Positions 10,566 to 23,600 of a DNA stretch of 64,000 nt are shown in pieces. Position numbers and translations under genes: made by a program. The DNA comes from Brasenia schreberi (lineage: Eukaryota > Streptophyta > Magnoliopsida > Nymphaeales > Cabombaceae). Location of the stretch: positions 8,879,501 to 8,943,500 of the forward strand of contig JAYKKT010000080.1 of assembly GCA_036023115.1 (NCBI GenBank), written 5' to 3'. The stretch's first letter is position 1; every line of letters starts with the position of its first letter. Under the pieces are notes generated by a model. It worked only from the letters and a program-made list of their open reading frames with translations. It did not search any database and had not been told where the DNA came from.

Positions 10566-12410
10566 CAGTGTTGTTCATACGTATTGTATCGTTGTATATC
10601 ATAATTTAATACTAAAAAATTATTGAAAATCTAAAAATATCAAGAAAAGAAAAAATATGATAATTGCACATTGTATTACATTTATATTTACACATTGTAA
10701 TTAAGATCATGAACTAAATAATCTTCATATTCTTTTTGCTAAAGATCCTCACAAAATCTTCATCCCCTTGATTATGTTGCACTCCTTCTAAATTAATCCA
10801 TGCAATGTCTTCTTCGGTTAGAAGTGCATTTTGTTCATTATCTTCCATAATCCACTCCTCTAATATATCAAAATTATCCAAACTTATTGGATCAAATCGG
10901 TTTTCTTCTCTATTTAAAATTTTTAATTACCTAAAAGAAAGAAAGAAAAGTAATTAGTAAATAACATTAACAATTGAAGTCAAACAAAATATTGAATTGA
11001 ATCTTTAGGTAGTAACTAATACAAGATTACCTCTATCGGAACCGCATGTTACAATGGATGAAAACCAAATCATTAAGCCCCTTATGTTTCAACCTGTTGC
11101 GCTTTTTTGTGTGAATGTGTTCAAAGACACTCCAATTCCAACTCGTTGCACTATAAGTTTGACTCATAACTCTTACTGTAATACCTTTAAGGTTTGGGCA
11201 ATCATTTCCAAGCATATTCCACTAAACATATGTAAAAAAAAAACAAACATCAAGGATTTAATGCATAATAAATATAAGATTTAAGAAACTTAAATAAACA
11301 AACAAATAGTTTACCTAGGCGCATATTAGTGCGATTGCAGATTGTTACAAGCAAATCCATTAAGTGAAGAGCATCATCATAGATCTCTATCTCTCGATAT
11401 ATAACATCTACTCTACTCTCATTATGAACTAATATATCTATGCAATCAATGGTACCTTGATTAACCTCACTGTGCCTTTTAAAGCTTTCTAAGTACCTGA
11501 ATGTTAGGTTTAGGTAATATTATGCTACATTAATACCCTGATGCAATTTTTGTTTTATCTATTATCTATAATGTTTCACAGAACACATAATCCCTCTTTC
11601 TTTCATTGAAATTGCTTCTAATAACTTCTTTTGCCTTATTTATGATTTCATAAAGATAGTTCATAAATGGTTTCTCCTTGTTATCAGCCAATATCAAAAC
11701 CTTCACTAAAGGATATGTAATCCTCAATAGTCTAACACATGCATTCCAAAATGTACTGCTAAAGACTGTTTCTAAAATCTGATATAACTTTCTATTTCTT
11801 TTATTTTGAGGCAACTCTACAAATTGTTACCACTCATCTAAGGAGAATATTCTCTTTAAGGTTTCCTTTTTGTCTCATAATGCTCTGTACAAATAAGAAA
11901 TTAGTTACAAAACCGAATTACAGTTATATGAAATAGCTTTGTACCATTTATATATCTACTCATCATACATAATACAAATGCATGGTTGTAGATAAATTTG
12001 GTGATATCTTGACAACACTTAGTTGTTGCCTTTATCTCATCCATCTCACCAATATCCTCAAGGATGAGATCTATACAATGGGACGTAAGTCCTTTAGAAC
12101 AATCCGAGTTGGAAGCCTTGTACGAATGCCGTAAAACAGTTTTTTTTTGAGTCTTGAATACCCAAGGAGGGGGAGAGCCACTGCAAGAAGCCATGGAGAG
12201 CCGTAAACATAAGCCAAATGTCTACAAAAATGCGGATTTTTGTTCGACTAGGGACCTTTTTAAAGAGTCTTTGACCGTATCGCACAATACGACACGATAT
12301 GCAATACTCTTTGATACTAAGTGTTGTATTGTATTGTGGTGTACCAAGATATTATGATATGATATATATCGCACCGTATCACATGATACAATACAATACG
12401 GATAACACTC
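10566..12410 (-). mobile_element. hAT transposon A1, internally deleted
   Basis: The left end CAGTGTTGTTCATACGTATTG matches the termini of hAT copies A2 and A3 in this window. The right end is CGGATAACACTC, whose reverse complement differs from CAGTGTTATCCG only at the first base. GTATC/GATAC motifs cluster at the right end (12270-12400). No convincing 8-bp target duplication was found, so the exact right border is uncertain. A short block at 12140-12280 is shared with the same position in A2 and A3. Confidence 0.75.
10740..12120 (-). pseudogene. hAT transposase remnants of A1
   Basis: On the - strand the remaining parts run in transposase order. From 12095 down to 11901 there is SHCIDLILEDIGEMDEIK..YNHAFVL, the core of DUF659-type hAT transposases. 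From 11814 to 11566 there is STFWNACVRLLRITYPLVKV. From 11215 to 11033 there is the hAT dimerisation block WSVFEHIHTKKRNRLKH. An acidic tail at 10940-10740 contains NFDILEEWIMEDNEQ. The BED zinc finger and N-terminal half are missing. Stops and frameshifts separate all blocks, so it cannot encode an active enzyme. Confidence 0.8.
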
Positions 12411-12979
12411 ATTTCTTTCCAGCTAATAATAGGAAGAAAATTAATATTTATTACATACATATTGCGCATAAAGGAAAGGAGTAACGCCGTACAAGTGACA
12501 ATGAAGAAACATAGAAATAGTAGATAGAGTTGCAAGCAAACTATGAAACCAGTATAATCTTTCCATACAAGGCACGTGTAATCATTTCATGATTAGAAAC
12601 GAAACCAGATCCCAACAGTTCAGGAAATGACTACCAACTTCTAGGAAACAAGACACTTTCTCCATTTCAGTCAATAAGTCATATATCTTAGGACAGAAAA
12701 CAAATACATGAAAAAGAAATCATGAGAACTCAAGTTTGATTCAAACTTTTGCATCTTGATGATTCATCTCTTCGTACCCATTTAATCTAAAAGACAGAGT
12801 ATAAGCCGTTTCAGACTGATGATGTCACGGCTATGATTATCCCAATGCATTTGTGAGTTATGAGATCTAGGAAGTCCCTAAAGGAAAATTTGATGGTATG
12901 TATAAATAATTTCAACAGAAATTCTAATAAGAGCTTACAGTTTTTGAACATGTAGCTTATACAGAGAACTTTAACTTAC
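12411..12979. other. No gene recognised
   Basis: AT-rich host DNA between hAT A1 and the region upstream of the EF-hand gene. Only short frames without motifs are present. Confidence 0.4.
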
Positions 12980-13106
12980 TTCTTGAGTGCGGCTTTTTTG
13001 GTGATCGGGATGGGTGTAGAATCGAGGCTCCCAGGGTCGCATTCGTCTTTGACTTTTCAAAATGATCAATGACATCACACTGAGGAAGTTTTTCCGAGAG
13101 ATTCAT
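12980..13106 (-). CDS. Possible first coding exon of a divergent transcript (unidentified)
   Basis: An ATG at 13106 (-) opens a frame starting MNLSEKLPQCDVIDHFEK and ending in a consensus splice donor, AAGAA|GTAAGT, at 12980/12979. The DNA upstream (13107-13560) is fairly GC-rich with a CT/GA run, like a 5' UTR. I do not recognise the peptide, and no second exon was found downstream, where hAT A1 now lies. It may be a real divergent transcript or a chance frame. Confidence 0.22.
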
Positions 13107-13559
13107 ATGGGCAGAGAATTATAAAATATTCACAGGGTTCTTGACGGTTTTCCTGAGAGGCTGTACGAAAAATCAGATGAAATGTTTTTAGATAAGGAGA
13201 TCGGATTATCCGATGAGTCTTCGTTAGAGATGAATACAACTTCTAGAGAAAAGGACATGTTTCAACGTATCGTATCCTCTTCAGCAAACCCCAACGAAAA
13301 ATCCATATGAAGCCCTGTGATGCACAAAGATTCACATAAAGGGACAATCTCTCTGTTTCGCGAACAAACATATCACAAATTCACAATTCAAAGGAAATCC
13401 TCAACACCCCAAATCGTCATACACTTTTCCCAAAGGACCCATCATGGTCCGGCGAAACAACCAGAATTGTTGAGAGAGAGAGAGAGAGGCTGCTTACGAG
13501 GGCAATGGGCAGAGGAGATCGAAGCTTAAGATTCGCAGTTTCCAGAACGAGATCGTTTT

Positions 13560-13941
13560 GTCTTTGGGTTTTCCGTCCACCCCTAATCAGTTGACCGATC
13601 TCACACACAATCTTTCCGCATATTCGTGTTTTTTCCAGATCTTGCAAAACGATAAGGTTCTCAATCGATCATTCAATCTGAACGAACGACTCTGTCTCTG
13701 CTTTTCAGTTTCCTTCGTTTCGTTCCGTCTCGCGAGAGCCAGACCCGTGCTATTTCAATCTAGAGAAGGAAACGTCACATTGACACGTAAAACACGACAC
13801 GGGAAACGTAATGTTAAACCGAGGCGCCAAGCCGACGGTCATGTAAGGAAATTTAGGAGGCTAGGAAGGGCCCAGCCTTGAGAGATCATTCCGTGCTGCT
13901 GCTTCAAAACTGCCAACCGTCTCTCTCTAGGCTTAAATTCA

Positions 13942-13979
<38 letters not shown>

Positions 13980-14071
13980 CCCAAGCAACAAACTTACAAC
14001 CTGAAGGTCAGGAGCACGCACGCACACACACAAACTCACAGAGTGAGAGCGAGCGAGCGAGAAGAGAGACA
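13560..14071 (+). promoter_or_regulatory. Likely promoter and 5' UTR of the EF-hand gene
   Basis: GC content rises here and a 36-bp CT run lies at 13942-13977, a pyrimidine patch typical of plant core promoters and 5' UTRs. A GGGCCCA box at about 13867-13874 resembles the site-II type element of housekeeping genes. No clear TATA box is visible. The start of transcription is inferred only from these features. Confidence 0.45.
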
Positions 14072-14624
14072 ATGAAGTCGTTGGTGGTGTACTTGGCGGT
14101 GGCGGTGCTGCTGATATTTGTGATAACACACGGACCGAAGAAACGTAACGACGAGAACCACCAGCACCGCCGGTTGAAGCTGCGCACGGCCTTCACCTTC
14201 TCCAAGGCGAAGCGCGACCCGGTGCCGTTTGATCCTCTCATCGCCGAGATCGAACGGCGGAGGGAGGACAAGCAATGGGAGAATCAGTTCATCCAGGACC
14301 ACCACCGTGAGATCTCCGTCGATCCGGTCGTCCCGGGCCACGAGTCGCAGCCCGAATGGGAGGATTTTATGGACGCCGAGGACTATCTCAACAACGAGGA
14401 CCGGTTCAACATCACCGCCCGATTGGTCACTCTCTTCCCCCAGATCGATTCTGATCCGTCCGATGGGTTTCTGAGTTCCGAGGAATTGACCGAGTGGAAC
14501 TACCAGATCGCCATCAAGGAGGTAATGCACCGTACCGAGAGGGACATGGAGATCCAGGACAAGAACAGGGACGGATTTGTATCGTTCCAGGAGTACGATC
14601 CTCCAAGTTGGGTTCATCAATATG
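14072..14624 (+). CDS. EF-hand gene exon 1: signal peptide, atypical EF1, EF2
   Basis: It encodes residues 1-184 plus one base of codon 185 and ends CAATATG|GTTAGC. The ATG is the first in the frame after the CT-rich leader and is followed at once by the hydrophobic signal segment. It contains a basic stretch (KKRN..HQHRRLKLR), the sequon NIT at 113, the atypical EF1 and the canonical EF2 loop. Confidence 0.93.
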
Positions 14625-17600
14625 GTTAGCATTTCAATGGCAGATTTTCATGTTTCCTTGCTCCCTCTTTTCCCCATTTTCCTGACGAAATCCATCGTCT
14701 TTTCTCCTTCTCTGTGATGTTTGAGGAAGTTGCTTAATGGGGGTTTGAAGGAATAATATGTGATTGGTTTCTTGTTCGCGATGGTGAACACTTCAAAGAG
14801 GGAGAGAAGGCCTATAAAGCGTTAAGAGGGAAGAATTACGTGTTTTTCTTCCACGTGTTCTTTTTGAAGTAAATGGTACAAGATCGAGCCCAATGGCTAC
14901 TAAGGTTCCTCGTAGCCAGCCCCAATTAGAGTTGGGAAAAGTTTTGGTTTTGGTAGCTAGGTTGGTATGCATTGCTGTGAAGAATTAGTGGTGTTTCTCT
15001 TTTCCTGTTATACAATGATTATTAAGAAATAAATGCATTAAACAAGATTTAGAAAACTTACAAAACCTGTTCCTCCAATCTTCCCCAAAATACAACTTGC
15101 GGCTGCCCTAGTGATGCCGTCCAGCCCTTTGTTTCATAACGAGACTCAACCCTAATCACTACTACTTATACCCTATCTAGCTTTGAATTCCTAAACTACC
15201 CCTAATTAGTACTAATTACTACTAAAGAGACATAACACATTAAATACACTTAAATGACGTGAAATAACAATAAACTAAACTACTTCTACATCTAACATTA
15301 CATCCTTTAACAATCCCCTCAAGTTGGGTGAAAAACATTTGTAACACCCAACTTGGATAATGTCTCCTTTAATTGTCTATTGGTAGTAGCTTTAGTTAGA
15401 AAGTCAGCCCACTATTTTGAAAATTGAACGTACTCCAGCTTGACAGTCAATCTCTATATGCTTAGTTCTTTCATGATATACTGGATTGGAAGCCATCTGA
15501 ATAGCAACACTACTGTCATAATATAGAGGTATAGAATGATTAGAAGGAAATCCCAGTTCATTGATCAATGAGGACACCGATTTTCCTTCACACATAGCTT
15601 ATGCTATAGCTCTGTATTCTGCTTCCACTGTAGATCTAACAACCACTATCTGCTTTTTACTCTTCCAAGATACAATATTACCACCAAGTAATGTAACATA
15701 TCTTGTAGTTGATTTTTTGTCATCATGTGAACCAGCCCAGTCTGCATCAGAATAAAATTCAATATGCAAAATCGATGATCTTGAATAAAGTAAGCCCACT
15801 CCTGCAGTTGATTTGAGATATCTAAGGATTCTATACATAGCATCCATATGATTTTTTGTAGGTGAATGCATACATCTGCTCACTACTCCCACAACATACA
15901 TAATATCTGGACGAGTAATTGTGAAGTAAATAAGCTTCCCCACTAACGTCTGATATTTATGTATGTCTCTAAACTCTTCACTATCCCCAACAGATAATCT
16001 CTGATTCACTTCCATAGGTATATCACTTTGGTTTACATAACCTTTCATTCCGGTTTACGGAAGAAGGTCAGAGGCCGTACTTCCTTTGAGACAACAATTC
16101 ACTTTCTTAATCTTACGACCTCTATCGTCCGAGAGAAGTATCGAAATTTGCTAAGGTCCTTTGTCTCGAAAGTGATTGCGCATTAGAGATATCTGCTGCA
16201 TTGGTTTATGCTCGATAGTGATCATCACAAGTGATAATTATGTCATCGACATACACAATTAGTAATACAATACACCCTTCAGTCGAATGCATATACAAAC
16301 ACAGAGTGATCACCTTGTCCACTCATGGTCATAACCTTGATTTCTTGATAAAGCTACAAGGTGACATTTTTCGCCGAACTAAATCCTTGGAGATTGCATT
16401 AAGGTCCATACAAGAGATTTGTGAAGACGACACGTACTTGAGTTCAAGACTCTCCCGAACAATAAACCCAAGGTGATTGTCGTCCATGGTAAACCTCCTC
16501 CTTCTAGATCACCATTTAAATGCATTCTTCGCATGTCAGGTAGCCGAGAAGAGGCCAGTCTAGGTAAATAACGACTATAGGACTAGAAAAATTTTAACCG
16601 AAGCCATCTTGTAACAAGTGCCGAGAAAATGTCCCCAAGTAATCCAATACCATAAACTCTGAGTAAACCCTTTGCCAATCTTTAATCGAGCTTGTATCAC
16701 TCAAGTGACTTGCCATCATGACTGTGTTAACCGTATAAATCCACCAACAGCCGACAATAGACTTCCCGAGAGGAAGAGGAACAAGTTCCTAAGTACCACA
16801 ACTCAAGGGCACACAACTCATCGATCATAGCTTGTCTCCACCCAAGATGAGATAAAGCGCCACTTAGAGAGTTAAGAATGTATTACCAGAGAACAGTGAA
16901 GAAAAACAAACATAATGCGAAGAAAATAGGCGATGATAACTCAAAGCAACATAGTGAAATATAAGGCGCGAGTAGACCATATACCTTTTCGAGAGCAATG
17001 GAAGGTCAAGCTCAGAGGCAACGTTTGACCTCCGGTAAAGGAACCGGTGCCAGAGGAAAGTCCACATTGACTCTCTCGCAACCTCTCGGTGGAGGTAGAT
17101 AATATTTCTTGATCCTCTCTTATAAGTTAAGATCTCCTCTTGTTGACTGTCCTCATTTATGGTATCATCTGTCTCATTTCTGGCATCATCAGGAGCTAAT
17201 GGTAGGACATGGGGAGAATTTTGCTGAGGAGTTTGTGTTAACTCTACCTGAGATGAATAATAGGGGTTGGTTTCAGTAAATGTAACATCCATAGAGATAT
17301 ATAGCTTCTTTGCTAGAGGATCATAACATTTATAACCCTTTTGAGAGTTAGAATAACCAAGAAAGATGCACTTTACAGCTCTAGGATCAAGTTTATCTCG
17401 ATTAGGTGAATGAACATGTACAAAGCAAATACAACCGAAAATACGAGAAATTATATGAAAAGGCTTTGATTCTTTATTGAGACACTTCATAGGGCTTTCA
17501 CCTTCAAGAACAGTACTAGGCATTCTATTAATCAGATGAACAGCAGTAAGAACAACTTCTCCCCAATAGAGTTTAGGAACATTGCTCTGAAGTAAAAGTG

Positions 17601-20600
17601 TCCAAGTTGTTTCTACGAGATGTTCGATTTACGTTCAGCAACCCTATTTTGTTGAGGGGTATCAATATACAAGAGGTTCATGAATGAATGCCGTGTGTTT
17701 TAAGAAGTCATTGGAGATCGAAATGGTCGATTCCACATATTCTCTACAGCATTATCGAGACCTCAGCACGTTTAATTAGAGCAATATCTAAATTGAGTTT
17801 TGATCATCATGAGTAAAAGCTCGATGAATATGGAAATGGTACACGCATACGATTTTGTCTTACATTAAAAAAATCCAAGTGCACTTGCAGGAGTGCAATT
17901 CATCAATGAAAGTAACAAATATCCGGGACCCTAGAGTAGAAACAATACGACCGAGACCCCTAAACATCGAATGTACTAAAATAAAAAGGAGATAACGTCA
18001 CTACCGACTTTACTGGGGAGAGGCGATTCTGCTTATGGGCTTCGGGGTTTTGGGTCTTGGCCGAACAGTAGAGAGGGCTATTCTGCAGGGGCCGTCACGG
18101 GAAGGCTGTAAAAGCTACTGGTGTTGATATACTGACGGCAATGACAAGAACATAATGCCAGAGCTGAATTTCTGAATCCTGAATAGTTGTTGCTGAAGCT
18201 TTAAAAGGAGTTTCTTCCAGAACATTGTCTTTCAGAATATATAAGCCCCTCTGCAGTCTACCATGACCAAAGATTTCCCCCGACTTTAGATCTTGAAATA
18301 CACAACCAGTAGGAGAAAATGTTATACTGCAGTTCATATTCTGAGTTAAAGCACTGACTGATAGGAGATTTATAGGAAAGCTAGGAACATGTAAACTGAT
18401 TTTAAATTTGAAAAGCAAGTGGGTACACTTCTATGTCCAATCATATAAGAATACGAATCATCTGCCAACTTAATAGGTTCTTGTTTTGGGAGAAGTTCCT
18501 ATTCTGAAAAATAGGATGATTCTCCTACCATATGGTCTGTTGCACTTAAATCAATAATCCAAACTTTGGAATTAGAATAAGAGGGATTATCCTTCACTGA
18601 GTGAGTAGCTTGAGCTATTGTAGCCTGAGAGAAAGATGGCTGAGCTTTTTCAGATAATCGAGTTTCGAGTCCTTCTATTCTCTTAATGAGTTCTAGCATT
18701 CAATCTGTATTTGAAGGAGAATTCTCAGCAGCATGAGCAGAGGGATTTTTGTTCTTATAATAGTCAGGTTTCCCATGTAGTTCCCAATAGTATTCCTTTG
18801 AGTGTCTGGATTTACCACAATGAGAACAAATGCGTTTTTCTTTTCCATCAGGATTAGATCTGCCACGTCCTCGTCCACGTCCTTGGTATCCTCCTCTTCC
18901 TCGAAAATTGAAGTTTTCTCCTCTTATTTGAAGTGCATGTTGGTCTGTACCAAGAGAGTTGTTCTTTTCAAGATTTCTTCAATCCTATTTCCTGATCAAT
19001 AATGAATACACTGTTCCCAATGAAGGTAACTCATCTCTTCCTAAGACATTGAGTTTTATAGACTCAAATTTTGAGTTCACCCCCACAGTAAATCAAATAC
19101 TTTTTTCTTTTCAAGTTCTGCATTTCTTTCAGTGTAACATGATGAATACTTAATATTGGTGTAATATAGAAGTTCATCCCAGAATCCTCGAAGATCTACA
19201 TAATATTCACTGATGGATCGAGTTCCCTATTTACAATTTCTGATTCTTTCTAATATTTCATACTCCTTGGCAACATTTTTTTTTCGGGAAATATAAATGT
19301 TTTTGCAGATTCACATACTGCACTCCATATTTCATAAGCAGATTCGAGAAATATAAATGTTTTTGCAATCGATGGAACCATACACTGAAGTAGCCAGGAT
19401 GAAATTAAAGCATCTTCTCTTCTCTAACTTGGATATTGAGTATCATGTATATCTGGTTTCTGTGTGTGTCCTATTAGGTGTGCCCATCTCTCCTTTGCTA
19501 TAATGGCCAATTCAACTGGTCTGGACCATTCCAAGAAATTTCTGCCATCCAATTTAGTAGATGTGATTTGAAAATGTTCTAACTTTTCACTGGTACCGAA
19601 TTCAGATATTTCCATTCGGTTGTCAACTTACTTCTTTTCCTTTACTTCCCATCTGAAGAAGTATGAATAACAAGACTTAAACAAATTGTATGTGTCTGGC
19701 ACAATAGACTATCTTGTAGTTGACCGATACTTGATGATGGGAGAATATAACTGAATCATTCAAGAGCTAATAACCAAATCTTGATGATAGATTTCTACAC
19801 TTTTCCAAATCGGAAATCTAATGAAAAACGATAACAAAGTAATTCAACCTTGATGATGGAATTCTTCAAGTGCCCAAATCGGAAATCTGATGAAATCAAT
19901 ATCAAGGAACTTCAAGTTGTTGTAATGATGGAATTCACGTGCCCAAATAAACTGATTCAACCATAAAGAGTCAGCCGATACTTGATGGATTCCTTCCAAA
20001 GAACTTTTGATCAATGATTCAACAAAATCTTCTTGCTTTCAATAACGAAAATCTGCATTTTCTCGCATAATAGTTTCTGATACCATATTAAGAAATAAAT
20101 GCATTAAACAAGATTGAGAAAACTTACAAAACCTGTTCCTCCAATCTGCCCCAAAATACAACTTGCGGCTGCCCTAGTGTTGCCGTCCAACCCTTTCTTT
20201 CATAATGAGACTCAACCCTAATCACTACTACTTATACCCTATCTAACTTGAATTCCTAAACTACCCCTAATTAGTACTAATTACTACTAAAAAGACATAA
20301 CACGTTAAATACACTAAATACACTTACATGACGTGAAATAACAATAAACTAAACTACTTCTACATCTAACATTACATCCTTTAACAATGATAACATGTTT
20401 TAGAATGGCGACAGCTGTTGATAGTTCTATTTGTGCTGGAAAATTGTAATTTGAAGGTTTGGGAGTACATGTGAAAGGAGCCTGAAGTTGCTTTGGGATC
20501 AAAGCTGCTGTTCATTTGCTTTTCGTAGAAACGGATTTCTATTGGTAATAGGATTAGCCAAAGTAGCGGAAGTTCATAACTATGCAGATCTTATCTTTTG

Positions 20601-23600
20601 GAGAATTCGGGAAGTGCTGTATCGTGGGTAGATTATATCAGTGAACGGAGTTCCTGACTAAAAGAAATGATTTCTGCAAGTTTGCTCTAGCTTGCAACTT
20701 GAAGTATTTGATGTCACTGTAATCTGAGAAAAATATTAGAAATTTTGGCTATTACTTCACAATGTGATTGTTTTGTCAAGGGACAAGGACGATTCTAGTT
20801 ATACAGAATGGGAACTCGTTTCTGGTGATATAAATATGAGATGCAATTCAGCCCATAGTGATTTAGGTTCATATGGGTGCCAGCCATCTTGTTGGATTTG
20901 GCTTTTACACAACGGATCATGGTGCATGAATCTTATATATTGATGCTCAATTTAGCTTATGCAATTTTTTTGTGTCTTTCCGGTTGGGTATGACACATTA
21001 CCAAGTTTAGCGGGCAGGGAAGTAGGTAGAAAATTTTGTTACAGAAGGGAAAGCCTGAAACATGGCATTTTATTAATTTTATAAATATAAAAGTTAGAAT
21101 CATGCTAAGGGCATGGGAAATTGATCAGAAGTCACACTGTGGTGAAACCCAAAGTACTTGATAATAGGATTGGAGACAAACTAATTGAATGAGAACCATA
21201 ACCAGAACCTAGTCGGAGGAAAAATAAAAATCTTTTGGGGCTGAATATGAAGTGAATAATCCAGTGTTAAATCCAAAAAATCATAAAAAATAGAAAAAAA
21301 TAAGCTAGATCATTCACCAAAAAATCATATAATACAAAAATTAGTACGTATTCATCATTCACCATTCAATAATTGAAAAGAAATTACATATTTTGAAAAG
21401 TACATGACATCAACAACAACAACTACTACAACAACAACAACAACTAAGCCTTTTCCCATACTAGATGGTGTCGGCTACATGGATTCTTTGTTTCCACAGA
21501 TCCCTATCGTGTGCCATGTTAGCAGTTAACTCATAATAAGCTAGATCATTCTTTATTGTTTCCTTCCAACACTTTTGTGGTCGTCCTCTAGCTCTTTTAA
21601 TACTTTCCAAATTTAGTTTTTCATACCTACTTACAGGTTCTTCCTTTGATCTTCTTTCTATATGTCCAAACCATCTTAAACGATATTCTCTCATTTTATC
21701 CTCTATTGGTGTCACTCCTAATTTGTTTATAATAACCTCATTATGTATACGGTCTTTTCTTGTATGACCACTCTCCATCTCAACATCTTCATTTCTGTCA
21801 GAGACATCTTTTGTACATGTTGATGATCAACTGCCTAACACTTAGAACCATAAAACATTGCATGTCTAATTGCTTCTCTATAATATTTACCTTTTAACTT
21901 TAATGGTATCTTCTTATCACAAAGAATACCTAAAGCTCCTCTCCATTTTAACCAACCAACATTAATTCTATGCATAACATCTCCATCAATTCTTCCATCA
22001 CTCTGAAAAATTGACCCTAGGTATTTAAAACTTTTCTTTTGTAGGATGCAATGTGTGCCAATTTTAATTTCTATGTCCTCTTAGGTAACCAAATGATCAA
22101 ACTTACATTCCAAATATTCTGTCTTTGTTCTACTAAGTCGGAGGCCTTTGCTTTCTAATGTTTCTCTCCATAGTTCCAATTTTCTATTAACTTTTTCCTT
22201 AGACTCCTCCACTAATACAATGTCATCTGCAAATAACATACACCAAGGTACTTCATCTTGAATATGTTTTGTTAACTCATCAATCACCATTATAAATAAG
22301 TATGGATTTAAACTTGATCCTTGATGTAACCCAATATTAACTTCAAAGAAGTCTGCCATTTCTTCATGAGTCCTCACATATGTTTTTGCACCATCATACA
22401 TGTCTCTTATAAGGTTAATGTATGTCAATGGGATACCTCTTTTTTCCAAAGTTCTCCAAAGAACCTCCCTCGTTACTCTATCATAAGTTATTTTTAGATC
22501 AATAAATATCATGTGAAGGTTTTTCTTTTTTGCTCTAAAATATTTCATAAGACGTCTCAAAAGGTGAATCGCTTCGACTGTAGATCTGCATGGCATGAAT
22601 CCAAATTGGTTCTCTGTTGTACTTGATACATATCTTAACCTACGTTCGATAATTCTTTCCCATAATTTAATAGTATGGCTCATTAACTTGATACCTCGAT
22701 AATTTACACAATTTTGAATGTCTCCCTTGTTCTTATATATGGGTGTAAGTGTACTTGCTCTCCATTCCTCGGGTATGTTTTGGTTTTTCCATATTTCATT
22801 AAATAGTCTTCATCTTCTCTTTAGTGAAGATCCTCACCACCTTCTACTTCAAAATCAACATCATCTTCTCCTTGTTTATATTGTTGTTGCGCTCCTTCTA
22901 AATTAATCCATACAATGTCTTCTTCGGTGAGGAGTGCATCTGCTTCATTATCTTCCATAATCCACTCCTCTAATTTATCAAAATTATCCTAACTTATTGG
23001 TTCTTCCCTATTTAACTTTTTTAATTATCAGAAAGAAAGAAAGAAAAGTAATTAGTAAATAATATTAATAATTTAATTCATAAAATAAAATATTGAATTG
23101 AATATTTAAGTAGTAACTAATAAAGATTACATGTGTCGGAGCTGTATGTTACAACGGATAAAAACTAAGTCATTGAGCTGCTTCTGTTCCAATCAATTGC
23201 ACTTTTTTGTGTGGATGTGTTCAAAGACACTCCAATTCTTTTCACAACACATTGCACTAGAGATTTAACTCAAAAGTCTAACTTCAAAATCTCTAAGGTT
23301 TGGGCAATCACTTTCAAACCTATTTCACCAAACATCTAATAGAAAAAGACACATTATGAACTTAATTTATAATAAATATAAGATTTAAGAAACTTAAATA
23401 TTAAGATAAACAGTTTACTGGACGCATATTTGTATGGTTGTGAAGGACTACAGCTAAGCCAATCAAGTGAAGAGCATTATCGTAGATATCATCTCTCGAT
23501 GTATAAAATATGCTTTACTCTCATTAGGGACTGATCTGTCTATACACTCAATACAATCAATGATACTTCGGTTTACCTCACCGCTATGTCACACGGGTGT

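Larger units (their letters stand above)
15020..20386 (-). mobile_element. Ty1/copia retrotransposon copia-2 in intron 1
   Basis: LTRs lie at 15020-15312 and 20086-20386 and are far more alike than those of copia-1. The target duplication ATGAT is at 15015-15019 and 20387-20391. Inside the right LTR the - strand reads TGGTATCAGAAAC (20073-20085), the primer binding site. Inside the left LTR it reads AACTTGAGGGGAT, the polypurine tract. The element therefore runs on the - strand, antisense to the host gene. Confidence 0.93.

Noticed and set aside
10566..12420. Exact target duplication for hAT A1
   Set aside because: ATTCATAC on the left and ATTTCTTT on the right agree at only four of eight bases, so no duplication is claimed.
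14036..14632. 198-codon frame on the - strand opposite exon 1
   Set aside because: It is the antisense shadow of the GC-rich EF-hand exon; it has no domain, and the + strand frame has the EF-hand and splice evidence.
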